From Proluteimonas flavola (GTDB lineage Bacteria > Pseudomonadota > Gammaproteobacteria > Xanthomonadales > Xanthomonadaceae): a stretch of 54,846 nt of DNA. The notes beneath the pieces were generated by a model, which saw only the letters and a program-made list of their open reading frames with translations, was not told where the DNA came from and did no database searches. Below are positions 41,283 to 49,974 of the stretch, in pieces. Numbering within the stretch: position 1 is the first letter of the stretch; every line of letters begins with the position of its first letter. The position numbers and the translations under genes were made by a program. Location: the NCBI RefSeq assembly GCF_021191705.1, contig NZ_JAIWPU010000029.1:1-54846 (forward strand). Direction: 5' to 3'.

Positions 41283-42473
41283 ATGCGCATCGCGTCCACG
41301 CCCGTCGAACTCGATCCCGTCCAACGCCCCGATGCCGCGCGCATCGACAAGGCCGCGCGCGAGTTCGAAGGCGTGTTCGCGCAGATGCTGATCAAGAGCA
41401 TGCGCGACGCCAGCATGGGCGATTCGCTGTTTCCCGGCGAGAACCAGCTGTATCGCGATCTCTACGACCAGCGTCTCGCCAAGTCGATGACCGAGGGCAA
41501 TGGGCTGGGCCTAGCCAAGGTGATCGCCCGCCAGCTCGGCGGCGGCGATGCAGACGCGCAGGCGCTGGATACGCGCCTTGCCGGCGATCCCGCCACGAAA
41601 GCGCTCGATCCGCAGGGACACACCGGCATCGGCGCCCTGCCCGAAGCGCTGGGCGCGCAGACGCTGGACCTCATCGCGGGCCGTCCGGTCAGCAGCGCCA
41701 GCGCGTCCGCCTCCGAGGCGCAATCGCCGATGGACGGCTTCATCGACCAGCTGATGGCGCGTGCGCGCCCGGCGGTCGATGCGGTGACCGGCGCGGCCAC
41801 CCGGGTCGGCGCGGCCGTGGGCCAGGTGCCGGCCGCGCTGGAACAGGCCTCGCGCGCGGCGGCCGAATCCTTCGCGCCGCGCTCGCCCGAGCGGTTCGTG
41901 GCCTCGATCTGGTCGCACGCGCAAGCCGCCGCACGCGAACTCGGCGTCGACGCCCGCGCCCTGGTCGCCCAGGCGGCGCTGGAAACCGGCTGGGGCCGGC
42001 GCACCATCCAGCGCGGCGACGGCGGCACCGCCCACAATCTGTTCGGCATCAAGGCGACCGGCTGGAAGGGCGAGCGCGCCGCGGCGACCACGCACGAATA
42101 CACCAACGGCGTGCGCCATACCGAGCGCGCCGAATTCCGCGCCTACGACTCGCCGGCCGAGAGCTTCGCCGACTACGTGCGCCTGCTCAAATCAAATCCG
42201 CGCTACCGCCAGGCGCTGGAATCCGGCGGCGACGTGCGCCGTTTTGCCACTTCACTGCAGCAGGCCGGCTACGCCACCGATCCGCGCTATGCCGACAAGC
42301 TCAGCGCGATCGCCAACGGCCCCACGCTGGACCGCGCCCTGTCGACGATCTCGCAGTTCGCACGCGCCGGCAGCGCCGCCGCGCAACCGCTGAACGCCGT
42401 GGCGCCGGCCGCGTCCGCCAACACCGTCGCCGAGACCGCCGAACGCGCGGTCCAGGCCCTCCTTCGTCGCTGA
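41283..42473 (+). CDS. flgJ: flagellar rod assembly protein / peptidoglycan hydrolase FlgJ
   Basis: FlgJ caps the growing rod and opens the peptidoglycan. The 396-residue product has the rod-binding domain (about 15-80; KAAREFEGVFAQMLIKSMRD, SLFPGENQLYRDLYDQ), a long Ala-rich linker (about 90-200), and a glucosaminidase-like domain (about 205-350) with the probable catalytic Glu near 233 in AALETGWGRR. NLFGIKA and FADYVRLLKSNPRY are typical. The C-terminal tail after 350 is low-complexity. It begins one base after the flgI stop. Confidence 0.95.
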   Translation: MRIASTPVELDPVQRPDAARIDKAAREFEGVFAQMLIKSMRDASMGDSLFPGENQLYRDLYDQRLAKSMTEGNGLGLAKVIARQLGGGDADAQALDTRLAGDPATKALDPQGHTGIGALPEALGAQTLDLIAGRPVSSASASASEAQSPMDGFIDQLMARARPAVDAVTGAATRVGAAVGQVPAALEQASRAAAESFAPRSPERFVASIWSHAQAAARELGVDARALVAQAALETGWGRRTIQRGDGGTAHNLFGIKATGWKGERAAATTHEYTNGVRHTERAEFRAYDSPAESFADYVRLLKSNPRYRQALESGGDVRRFATSLQQAGYATDPRYADKLSAIANGPTLDRALSTISQFARAGSAAAQPLNAVAPAASANTVAETAERAVQALLRR

Positions 42474-42481
42474 GTCCGCCC

Positions 42482-44359
42482 ATGGCCAACATCCTTTCGA
42501 CCGGCACCAGCGCCCTGCTCGCCTTCCAGCGGGCGTTGTCGACGGTCAGCCACAACGTCGCCAACATCAATACACCGGGCTACAGCCGCCAGCAGGTGGA
42601 CTTCGAGGCGCGCTCGCCGCAGTTCATCGGCAGCGGCTACGTCGGCCGCGGCACCCAGATCAGCGACGTGCGCCGGGTTGCCGACGATCTCGCCAATGCG
42701 CGCCTGATCGACAGCGGCGGCGAACTCGCGCGACTGGAGCAGTTGGCCTCGCTGTCCGGGCGCGTCGACAGCCTGATGTCGGAATCCACGACCGGCATCG
42801 CCGGGCTGTGGTCGAACTTCTTCGACTCGGTGAGCGCGCTGTCGGCCAGTGCGTCCGCGCCGGCCGAGCGGCAGAACCTGCTGGGCCAGGCCAACGCGCT
42901 GACCACCCGGTTCCAGCAGTTGCAGGGCCAGTTCGACCAGCTGTCGACCGAGGTCAACAGCGGGCTTGCAGCCAGCGCAGGCGAGGTCAACCGCCTGACC
43001 AGCGAGATCGCCCAGCTCAACGGCCGCATCGGCAGTGCGCAGACCGCATCGCCCGACCTGCTCGACCGCCGCGACCAGATGATCCGCGACCTCGTCTCGC
43101 TGACCGGCGGCACCGCGGTGCAGCAGGACGGCGGCGCGATGAACGTGTTCTCGGCCGGCGGCCAGGCGCTGGTCGTCGGCGTGCAGGCCTCGCAGCTGAC
43201 CACCGTGACCGACCCCTATCGTCCCGAGCGCCAGCAGCTGGCGCTGCAGACCCAGGGCCAGACCATCCGCATCGACGACCGGGTGATGGGCGGGAAGATC
43301 GGCGGGCTGCTCGAATTCCGCGATCAGGTCCTCGACGCAACCCAGTCCGAACTGGGCCGGATCGCGCTCGCGTTCGGCACCACCTTCAACGCCGGCCATG
43401 CTGCAGGCGTCGACCAGTACGGCGACATGGGCGGCGCGTTCTTCAACGTGCCCGATCCCGTCGTCGGTGGTCATGCGGCGAACACGGGCACGGCGCACCT
43501 GTCGGCCAGCCTCGACGATCTGGGCGCGGTCGATGGCCGCAACCTCGTGCTGCAGTTCCAAGGCGGCGCATGGACCGCGACCGATGCGCTGACCGGTGCC
43601 AACGTCGCCATGACCGGTTCCGGCGTGGCCGGCGATCCCCTGCGGGTCGGCGGCATCGCACTCGCGCTCGACGGCGTGCCGCAGGACGGCGACCGGTTCC
43701 TGCTGCAGCCCACCGCGCAGGCGGCGCGAGGTCTCTCGGTGGCGATCAGCGATCCAGGCCGCATCGCCGCGGCCGCGCCGGTCCAGGTGCAGGCCGCCTT
43801 GGGCAATCTCGGCAGCGCCACACCGGCGACGGTGCGCATCGGCGATGCGTCCGATCCGGCGCTGCGCACGCCGTCCACCGTCGAGTTCCTCGACGGCAAC
43901 CAGTACACGATCGACGGCGACGGTCCGTTCGCCTACACGCCCGGCGACACGATCAGCGCCCATGGCTGGTCGTTCGTGCTCGACGGGATTCCGGCGGCCG
44001 GCGACAGCTTCACCATGGCGCCGACGGCGCCGGGTTCGAGCAACAACGGCAACGCCGCGCTGCTCGCCGGGTTCGACGATGCCACCGCGCTCAATGGCGG
44101 CTCGCTGAGCCTCAACGGCGCGATCTCGGGCCTGACCACCGCGGTCGGCTCCGCCGCGCGTCACGCCGGTTACGCCGCCGAAGCCCAAGCCATGCTGCAC
44201 GATCAGGCCTACGCCGCGCGCGAGAGCATTTCCGGCGTCAACCTCGACGAGGAAGCGGCCAACATGCTCCGGCTGCAGCAGGCCTACCAGGCCGCCGCGC
44301 AGATCATCTCCACCGCCGATACCCTGTTCCAGTCCCTGCTCGGAGCCGTCCGCCGATGA
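42482..44359 (+). CDS. flgK: flagellar hook-associated protein 1 FlgK
   Basis: FlgK joins hook and filament. The 625-residue product has the N-terminal FQRALSTVSHNVANINTPGY, a long variable middle, and the C-terminal GVNLDEEAANMLRLQQAYQA. AAQIISTADTLFQSLL ends it. FlgN is its chaperone. Its stop overlaps the flgL ATG by four bases. Confidence 0.96.
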   Translation: MANILSTGTSALLAFQRALSTVSHNVANINTPGYSRQQVDFEARSPQFIGSGYVGRGTQISDVRRVADDLANARLIDSGGELARLEQLASLSGRVDSLMSESTTGIAGLWSNFFDSVSALSASASAPAERQNLLGQANALTTRFQQLQGQFDQLSTEVNSGLAASAGEVNRLTSEIAQLNGRIGSAQTASPDLLDRRDQMIRDLVSLTGGTAVQQDGGAMNVFSAGGQALVVGVQASQLTTVTDPYRPERQQLALQTQGQTIRIDDRVMGGKIGGLLEFRDQVLDATQSELGRIALAFGTTFNAGHAAGVDQYGDMGGAFFNVPDPVVGGHAANTGTAHLSASLDDLGAVDGRNLVLQFQGGAWTATDALTGANVAMTGSGVAGDPLRVGGIALALDGVPQDGDRFLLQPTAQAARGLSVAISDPGRIAAAAPVQVQAALGNLGSATPATVRIGDASDPALRTPSTVEFLDGNQYTIDGDGPFAYTPGDTISAHGWSFVLDGIPAAGDSFTMAPTAPGSSNNGNAALLAGFDDATALNGGSLSLNGAISGLTTAVGSAARHAGYAAEAQAMLHDQAYAARESISGVNLDEEAANMLRLQQAYQAAAQIISTADTLFQSLLGAVRR

Positions 44360-45555
44360 CCCGCATCTCCACCGGCATGCTGTATCAGCAGTCGCTCTCG
44401 ACCCTGCAGTCCAAGCAGGCGTCGCTGGCGCGCATCCAGAACGAACTGACCACCAGCAAGAAGCTGCTGACCGCCAAGGACGATCCGGTCGGCGCCGGCG
44501 CCGCGGTGGGCCTGGACCGTTCGAAGGCGGAACTCGAACGCTTCGGCTCGAACGCCAACGCGGTCGGCCACCGGCTCGGCATGCAGGAAGCGGCGTTGAC
44601 CCAGGCCGGCGACGTCATGGGCCGCATCACCGAACTCACGGTGCGCGCCAACAGTGCGTCGCTGTCGGACGAGGACCGCGCAGCGATCGCCACCGAAGTC
44701 ACCAGCCTGCGCGCCAGCCTGCTCGACATCGCCAACAGTCCGGATGGCGCCGGGCGCTATCTGTTCGGCGGCACCCAGGACGGGGCACCGCCGTTCGCCA
44801 GGGTCGCGGGCGGCATCGACTACGCGGGCGACCAGACCCGGCGTCAGGTCGAGATCGCGCCGCAGATGTTCGTCGCCGACACCATGCCCGGCAGCGAAGT
44901 CTTTTTGCGTGTGCGCACCGGCGATGGGCGCATCGATGTCGGCGCCGATGCCGCGAACACCGGCACCGGTCAGATCGGCAGCTTCGGCCTGACCGATTCC
45001 GGGCAGTGGGACGGTGGCAGCTACCGCATCACCTTCGGCGCGGACGGCGCCTACGAGGTCAGCGATGCGGCCGGCGATGTCGTCGCCAGCGGGGTGCATG
45101 CGGACGGCGAGGCGATCACGGTGGCCGGCGCGCGCGTGGTCATCGGCGGCGTGCCTGCCGATGGCGATGCGTTCTCGCTGGGGCCGGCCGGCACGCGTGA
45201 CGTGTTCGCGACGATCGACTCGCTGCTCGGTGCGTTGACCCTGAACCCGACGACCGACGCACAACGAACCGCGCAGCAGAACGCGCTGCAGGGCGCGATG
45301 CGCGACATCGCGACCGCGCAGGACCACCTCATCGATGTACGCGCGAATGGCGGCGCGCAGCTGGCGGCACTCGACAACGCCGCATCGCTGCGCGATGCGC
45401 ACACCCTGACCATCGAGACCACGCTGTCGGGCATCCGCGATCTGGACTACGCCGAAGCGATCAGCCGGTTCAACCTCGAGAAGGTCGCGCTCGAAGCGGC
45501 CCAGCTGAGCTTCGTGCAGATGCAGCGCCTGTCGCTGTTCGATCTGCTGCGCTGA
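44356..45555 (+). CDS. flgL: flagellar hook-associated protein 3 FlgL
   Basis: FlgL is the second hook-filament junction protein. The 399-residue product has the flagellin-like N-terminus MTRISTGMLYQQSLSTLQSK and QNELTTSKKLLTAKDDPVGA. Its C-terminus is EAISRFNLEKVALEAAQLSF. The middle (about 180-280) is the variable surface region. It is the last gene of the flgGHIJKL block; a repeat-filled gap follows. Confidence 0.96.
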   Translation: MTRISTGMLYQQSLSTLQSKQASLARIQNELTTSKKLLTAKDDPVGAGAAVGLDRSKAELERFGSNANAVGHRLGMQEAALTQAGDVMGRITELTVRANSASLSDEDRAAIATEVTSLRASLLDIANSPDGAGRYLFGGTQDGAPPFARVAGGIDYAGDQTRRQVEIAPQMFVADTMPGSEVFLRVRTGDGRIDVGADAANTGTGQIGSFGLTDSGQWDGGSYRITFGADGAYEVSDAAGDVVASGVHADGEAITVAGARVVIGGVPADGDAFSLGPAGTRDVFATIDSLLGALTLNPTTDAQRTAQQNALQGAMRDIATAQDHLIDVRANGGAQLAALDNAASLRDAHTLTIETTLSGIRDLDYAEAISRFNLEKVALEAAQLSFVQMQRLSLFDLLR

Positions 45556-46004
45556 TGTAGTAACCGGACAGGATTTTCGTGGGAGCGCGCTCGCGCGCGA
45601 AAGGCTTCACCGGCAATGCGCCATCGCGCGCAAGCGCGCTCCCACAGGGGGCGATCTCAAGTGCGATGCTCCATCGCTGCACGGACGCGAGGTCCGCGCC
45701 TGCGGCATCCAGCGCCGCGCGCCATCATTCATGGGCAATGGCCTGAAAGGTCCGTTCTGATCGTCATTCCCGCGGCCTTCAACGGGCGCATGTCTGGCCA
45801 AGCGGAATCCAGTGCCTCCGGGCCCGACGGTTTGAACTCACTGGCCCCTCGCCCGAACAACCATATCGGCGCTCCACCTTCACCGCCCCGCGTTCCCGGA
45901 ACATGGCGTTCGCGGTCGACGCATGCGCGCTCAACCTCCCGGCCCACTTGCCGTTAACGGAACCGGCCCGGCGACGGGCTGCGAATCGCCGGCAAAAACA
46001 GCAT
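45556..46004. other. gene-free spacer between flgL and the fliC promoter
   Basis: It holds a GTGGGAGC-type repeat (45579-45647) and, near 45761, the left end of the TCGTCATTCCCGCG element, with a right half that cannot be recognised. Open frames here are repeat-derived and unlike proteins. No terminator with a T tract is seen, apart from the repeat hairpin. Confidence 0.6.
45579..45647. repeat. GTGGGAGCGCGC-type repeat, copy 2
   Basis: GTGGGAGCGCGCTCGCGCGC at the left is answered by GCGCGCAAGCGCGCTCCCAC at the right; CTTCACCGGCAATG-type sequence lies between. It starts 24 bases after the flgL stop and could end the flgL transcript. Confidence 0.85.
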
Positions 46005-46031
46005 TAAAGCTTGACGACGAGACGCCGTTAT
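46005..46031 (+). promoter_or_regulatory. sigma-28 (FliA)-type promoter for fliC
   Basis: TAAA (46005-46008), 15 bases, GCCGTTAT (46024-46031). The -10 element has one change from GCCGATAA. The predicted leader is about 97 bases. Confidence 0.75.
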
Positions 46032-46134
46032 TGCTTACAGCAGAGGACAGGACCGACACACCGGCAACCCCCTGCGGAGCCACCGGCCAGGCCCTGTTCC
46101 CGTGCCGGATTCCCCATACCAGGAGACCTGCATC

Positions 46135-47313
46135 ATGTCCGTCATCAACACCAACACCATCTCGCTCAACGCCCAGCGCAACCTGGCCACCAACTCGGCC
46201 AGCCTGGCGACTTCGATCCAGCGCCTGTCCTCGGGCCAGCGCATCAACAGCGCCAAGGACGACGCCGCCGGCCTCGCGATCTCCGAGCGCTTCACCACCC
46301 AGATCCGCGGTATGAACCAGGCCGCCCGCAACGCCAACGACGGCATCTCGCTTGCGCAGACCGCCGAAGGCGCGCTGGGCGAGATCGGCAACAACCTGCA
46401 GCGCATCCGCGAACTGGCCGTGCAGTCGCGCAACGCCACCAACTCCGAATCCGACCGTGTCGCGCTGAACGCCGAAGTCACCCAGCTCAAGGCCGAGATC
46501 CAGCGCGTCTCCGAGCAGACCTCGTTCAACGGCACCAACCTGCTCGACGGCTCCTTCACCGCCCAGGCCTTCCAGGTCGGCGCGAACCAGGGCCAGACGA
46601 TCACTGTCGATTCCATCACCAACGCGAGCACCGCCGCGCTGGGCAGCTGGGACGCGCCGGACGCGACCACCTATGATCAGTCCCTGACGGCGGCTTCGGT
46701 CACCGCCCCTGCCGATGCGGCCTCGTTCAGCGTCAACGGCGTCAACATCGAGATCCCGGCCGATACCGCGGATCCGTCCACGCGTGACGCCGCAGGTGCA
46801 CTGACCGCCCTCGTCGCCGCCTTCGATGCTGCCAAGGCGGACCCCGCGAACACGGCCCTGGCGAATGTCACCATGGGAGCGGACGGCGTGATCAGTTCGA
46901 CGGACCAGTCGCTGACGATTGCCAACGCGACCAATGTCGGCGGCATCGTCGATGGCACCACGCAAGGCACCCCGACGGTCACCCCTGGAACCGAGCAGAC
47001 CGGCTTCGAGAACGAAACCGTCCTGACTGCCGACGCTGCCGACCGCATGATCCTGGCGATGGACGCCGCTCTGGGCGCCGTCAACTCCACGCGCGCCGAT
47101 CTCGGTGCGGTGCAGAACCGCTTCAGCTCGGTCGTCGCGAACCTGCAGACCTCCTCGGAAAACCTGTCGGCCTCGCGCAGCCGCATCATGGACACCGACT
47201 TCGCCAAGGAAACCGCCGAGCTGTCGCGTACGCAGGTCCTGCAGCAGGCCGGTACCGCGATGCTGGCCCAGGCCAACCAGCTGCCGCAGAACGTGCTCAG
47301 CCTGCTGCGCTAA
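46135..47313 (+). CDS. fliC: flagellin
   Basis: FliC is the filament subunit. The 392-residue product has the conserved N-terminus (VINTNTISLNAQRNLATNSA, QRLSSGQRINSAKDDAAGLA) and C-terminus (MDTDFAKETAELSRTQVLQQ, AQANQLPQNVLSLLR). The middle (about 170-300) is the variable surface domain and is Ala/Thr/Asp-rich. AGGAG lies 10 bases upstream of the ATG. It has its own sigma-28-type promoter and terminators. The usual next genes, fliD and fliS, are absent here. Confidence 0.97.
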   Translation: MSVINTNTISLNAQRNLATNSASLATSIQRLSSGQRINSAKDDAAGLAISERFTTQIRGMNQAARNANDGISLAQTAEGALGEIGNNLQRIRELAVQSRNATNSESDRVALNAEVTQLKAEIQRVSEQTSFNGTNLLDGSFTAQAFQVGANQGQTITVDSITNASTAALGSWDAPDATTYDQSLTAASVTAPADAASFSVNGVNIEIPADTADPSTRDAAGALTALVAAFDAAKADPANTALANVTMGADGVISSTDQSLTIANATNVGGIVDGTTQGTPTVTPGTEQTGFENETVLTADAADRMILAMDAALGAVNSTRADLGAVQNRFSSVVANLQTSSENLSASRSRIMDTDFAKETAELSRTQVLQQAGTAMLAQANQLPQNVLSLLR

Positions 47314-47328
47314 GTTCGAAAGGCACCT

Positions 47329-47352
47329 CGGGAGACCGGCAACGGTCTCCCG
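47329..47352 (+). terminator. first hairpin after fliC
   Basis: CGGGAGACC / GGTCTCCCG, a nine-pair stem with a six-base loop, 15 bases after the fliC stop. No T tract; it may protect the mRNA 3' end. Confidence 0.55.
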
Positions 47353-47360
47353 CATGTTCG

Positions 47361-47390
47361 AAGACCTCCGGCTCCGGCCGGGGGTCTTTT
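47361..47390 (+). terminator. intrinsic terminator of fliC
   Basis: AAGACCTCCGGC pairs with GCCGGGGGTCTT (12 pairs including one G-T), four-base loop, followed by TCTTTT. It lies 47 bases after the fliC stop. Confidence 0.8.
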
Positions 47391-47831
47391 GGGTTCATCG
47401 CGGGTTATCGCCCCCGCCCCGATCCACGGGAACAGGTCGCTTTTCCAGTCGGGCGGTGATCGTGTCCGCGTGTGACAGCCCCATGCCGACCGCTGCCGGG
47501 CGAACCACTCGCGCGCCACGACCTCGAAGCTGTTGGCGTCCCGCGCGTCGCTGGCGACGCGCACGGCCTTCTCCTTCCCGTGCTCGCCCAGGTTGACGCC
47601 AGCAGCCAGGAGCTTGCAGGTCGTCTCGCGGCGCTCCCGCGCACCAACCGGGCTGACCTCGGGATAGGTGCCGTGGGCCAGGCGCTTCTCCTTGCCGCCG
47701 AACCGTCACTTCTGACGGCAGAGCTTTCCGCCGGCAGGCGTGATCTCCAATTACAGGCCGCCGCCGTCGAACAGACGCTGCACCCTGTCCGTCGGCTTCA
47801 CTTTTCGGAGGACGGTGTTGGTAAGGGGCAT
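47391..47831 (-). pseudogene. decayed tyrosine integrase fragment (DUF4102/P4-type)
   Basis: From an ATG at 47831 the minus strand reads DRVQRLFDGGGL, stop, LEITPAGGKLCRQK, stop, RFGGKEKRLAHGTYPEVS, then ANSFEVVAREWFARQRSAW. These match the N-terminal arm-binding domain of P4-type integrases. Two in-frame stops are present. LSHADTITARLEK is in a different frame from the flanking SAWG and SDLFPWIG, so at least two indels are present. It ends at the fliC terminator, with no catalytic domain. It lies next to the 3' end of ssrA, a common attachment site for such integrases. Confidence 0.85.
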
Positions 47832-47924
47832 TGGGGGATCCGGTCGGCCGAGTCGGCCCATGCCCCCAGATCTGCCCCCACCAGAACCAGCATTGCAACA
47901 GCCACGGACGAACAGCGGCGAACG

Positions 47925-47969
47925 AAAAAGGGCCTGATCCTCGGGATTTCTCCGTCGAATCAGACCCTT
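47925..47969 (-). terminator. terminator of ssrA
   Basis: On the minus strand AAGGGTCTGAT pairs with ATCAGGCCCTT (11 pairs, one G-T), followed by a T run. It lies about 35 bases after the tmRNA 3' end. Confidence 0.75.
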
Positions 47970-48003
47970 ATCGAACGTCTGCGGTCATCTGCCGACTGTT
48001 GAA

Positions 48004-48357
48004 TGGTGGAGGTGGCGGGAATCGAACCCGCGTCCGAAGGCACTCCATCCCCGGTACTACATGCTTAGCTCACCGTTGGATCTCGCCCTGTGGCAGCACG
48101 GTGTGCGAAGCGCACCCCAGGACCAGCCTGCTTTGGTTAAGCCGTGACTGACAGGCAGCCATCACAGCCGGTTCCGTGATAATGACCCTACATCTACGAG
48201 CACGGGCACAAGTAGGTTCGGGGCTTACGCCTTAAGCGGCGAGAGCGTAGTTGTCGTCGTTGGCAACTAAAAGTTTGCTACTGGATTAACGAGGAAAGTC
48301 GCCCCCTCGGCATGCACCAGGCAATTTCGCAACCCCCGTCGAAGCCTGGGCACCCCC
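48004..48357 (-). ncRNA. ssrA: transfer-messenger RNA (tmRNA)
   Basis: tmRNA rescues stalled ribosomes and tags the unfinished protein for ClpXP and ClpAP. The 354-nucleotide RNA has a seven-pair acceptor stem (GGGGGTG with CACCTCC), a T arm (GCGGGTTCGATTCCCGC) and an encoded CCA at 48006-48004. The tag frame reads GCC AAC GAC GAC AAC TAC GCT CTC GCC GCT TAA, giving ANDDNYALAA, near the middle of the molecule. A -35 TTGAGA and -10 TATACT lie upstream. Confidence 0.96.
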
Positions 48358-48385
48358 GGGAGTCAGAAGTCGCTCTGACCCATGC

Positions 48386-48413
48386 AGTATAGGGCCGGCG
48401 TGGCGTATCTCAA
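48386..48413 (-). promoter_or_regulatory. sigma-70 promoter for ssrA
   Basis: On the minus strand TTGAGA (48413-48408), a 16-base spacer, TATACT (48391-48386). The predicted start is about 20 bases before the mature 5' end, as expected for a precursor trimmed by RNase P. Confidence 0.65.
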
Positions 48414-48564
48414 GCGACACTGCACAGGTGCATATCCCCGGTTCACCAGCCTTCCTGGGCGCCCTGCCTTCGCCGCACTCGCGCCACGAAACCCATCCCG
48501 CTGAACTGGGTCGGGCATGTCGTCGGCCACTTGTGTGCGCTGCCCGGAACGCGCTGATAGCATG

Positions 48565-48680
48565 TGCGTCCCCTTGGGGAGTAGCCGGCTTCCGCGTCGT
48601 GGAAGCGCCTGCGTCAACACACTCGATCCGCATGATCGTGGTGCAGGCAACCAGTCCAGGTAGGCGAGACCAGCGGTGAA
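48565..48680 (+). promoter_or_regulatory. manganese riboswitch (yybP-ykoY class) upstream of mntP
   Basis: The leader has GGGGAGTAGCC (48576-48586), GCGTCAACAC (48611-48620) and GGCGAGACC (48663-48671). They are in the order and spacing of the yybP-ykoY Mn(II) aptamer, which also precedes mntP in E. coli. A further hairpin (GGTCGGGCG 48694-48702 with CGCCCGACC 48727-48735) just before the start codon could be the expression platform. The rest of 48358-48749 shows only the ssrA promoter. Confidence 0.88.
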
Positions 48681-48749
48681 TCGGCGCTACGCAGGTCGGG
48701 CGCGCCGGTCCGCCGTGCATCGTCTCCGCCCGACCCGAAGCAGTCTCGC

Positions 48750-49343
48750 ATGTCCTTCCTTTCGATCGTCCTGATCGGCTTCGCCATGTCCACCGATGCG
48801 TTCGCCGCCGCCATCGGCAAGGGCGCGGCCATGCAGCGACCGCGTTTCCCGGAGGCGTTGCGCGCCGGCGCGATTTTCGGCGTCATCGAAGGCGTGACGC
48901 CGCTCGTCGGCTGGACGCTGGGCCTGGCTGCAGCGTCCTATGTCACCGCATGGGATCACTGGATCGCATTCGTGCTGCTCGGCGCGCTCGGCATCCGCAT
49001 GGTGCTCGCCGGCTTGCGCAGGGATGCGCCGGACGAGGCGGAAGGCGACGTGCGCCCCCACGGATTCTGGAATCTCGCCGCAACCGGCTTCGCCACCAGC
49101 ATCGACGCCATGGCGGTCGGCGTGGGCCTCGCGTTTCTCGACGTCAACATCCTGCTGGTCGCCACCGTCATCGGCGTCTGCACACTGGTCATGGCGACGA
49201 CGGGGATCATGCTTGGCCGCGCACTCGGCGCGATCGTCGGCAAGCGCGCGGAGATCGTCGGCGGCCTGATCCTGATCGTCATCGGCAGCGTGATCCTCCA
49301 CGAGCATCTGTCGGGCAAGGCCGGCGGCATCGGCATCGGCTAG
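48750..49343 (+). CDS. mntP: manganese efflux pump MntP
   Basis: MntP exports Mn(II). The 197-residue product has six hydrophobic segments in two repeats, each with a conserved Asp: [17 protein letters not shown] (first) and [17 protein letters not shown] (second). The family length is near 190. A manganese riboswitch in the leader would turn it on when Mn(II) is high. Confidence 0.96.
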   Translation: MSFLSIVLIGFAMSTDAFAAAIGKGAAMQRPRFPEALRAGAIFGVIEGVTPLVGWTLGLAAASYVTAWDHWIAFVLLGALGIRMVLAGLRRDAPDEAEGDVRPHGFWNLAATGFATSIDAMAVGVGLAFLDVNILLVATVIGVCTLVMATTGIMLGRALGAIVGKRAEIVGGLILIVIGSVILHEHLSGKAGGIGIG

Positions 49344-49416
49344 CCGCATGCGGTTCACGGTCGCCTGACGAGCACCGGCGGATGCTCGACGCGCCCTGCC
49401 AGGCGTGGAGTCGCTC

Positions 49417-49914
49417 ATGAAAGTCCGTCGCGTTTACAGCACGCCTTCCCTGCAAGCCGCCAAAACGGCCGTCCGGGCCGCCCGTGACGCAGGCATCGCC
49501 GAAACGGACATCTCGCTCGTCGCACGCAGCGATGTCGAGCTTGATGCGATACCCGAGCACCAGAAAGAAGCGCCGACAGACTTCAAGCATGCCGCGGTGC
49601 GCGGTGCAGGCATCGGTGGCGCGACGGGCCTGTTGGCCGGACTGGTCGCCGTCGCGGTCCCGCCACTGGGGCTGACACTTGCCGGCGTCGCACTGACGAC
49701 CCTCGGCGGCGCGGCGGTCGGCACCTGGGCGTCGTCACTGGTCGGTGCATCCCTGCCCGATCCGATCCGCCAGACGTTCGAAGGCGAGATCGAAGCCGGT
49801 CGCGTCCTGGTCGTCATTGATGGCGAGGGTGCCACGCTGGCCAGCGCCCAAGCTGCGTTGCGCGATGCGGGTGCGATCCATCTGCCTTATGACGATCCTG
49901 CTGCGCTGAGTTGA
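49417..49914 (+). CDS. DUF1269-like membrane protein with a glycine-rich segment
   Basis: A 165-residue product. The N-terminal part (YSTPSLQAAKTAVRAARDAG, ISLVARSDVEL) resembles the ferredoxin-like start of DUF1269/17M-type stress proteins. The centre (about 62-110) is a hydrophobic glycine-rich region (GAGIGGATGLLAGLVAVAVP, LGGAAVGTWASSLVGASLPD) likely to enter the membrane. The C-terminus ALRDAGAIHLPYDDPAALS repeats a beta-alpha pattern. The ATG at 49417 has GGAG six bases upstream; the in-frame GTG at 49405 is less likely. Function is unknown; a stress or envelope role is a guess. Confidence 0.75.
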   Translation: MKVRRVYSTPSLQAAKTAVRAARDAGIAETDISLVARSDVELDAIPEHQKEAPTDFKHAAVRGAGIGGATGLLAGLVAVAVPPLGLTLAGVALTTLGGAAVGTWASSLVGASLPDPIRQTFEGEIEAGRVLVVIDGEGATLASAQAALRDAGAIHLPYDDPAALS

Positions 49915-49974
49915 AGCACGTGTCGACGCCGCGCTTGAAGCCAACACTGTCTGGCGCGTGCGATCGAAGGCCGG

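Noticed and set aside
44312..44319. GCCGATAC near the end of flgK as a promoter for flgL
   Set aside because: No TAAA/TCAA at the 15-base distance; the sequence is explained by the conserved STADTLF codons.
45761..45850. Full second copy of the 163-bp palindrome
   Set aside because: Only the left inner arm TCGTCATTCCCGCG is recognisable; the right arm could not be found.
48286..48720. Minus-strand protein gene overlapping ssrA
   Set aside because: The frame overlaps tmRNA and the riboswitch, has no family features and no ribosome site.
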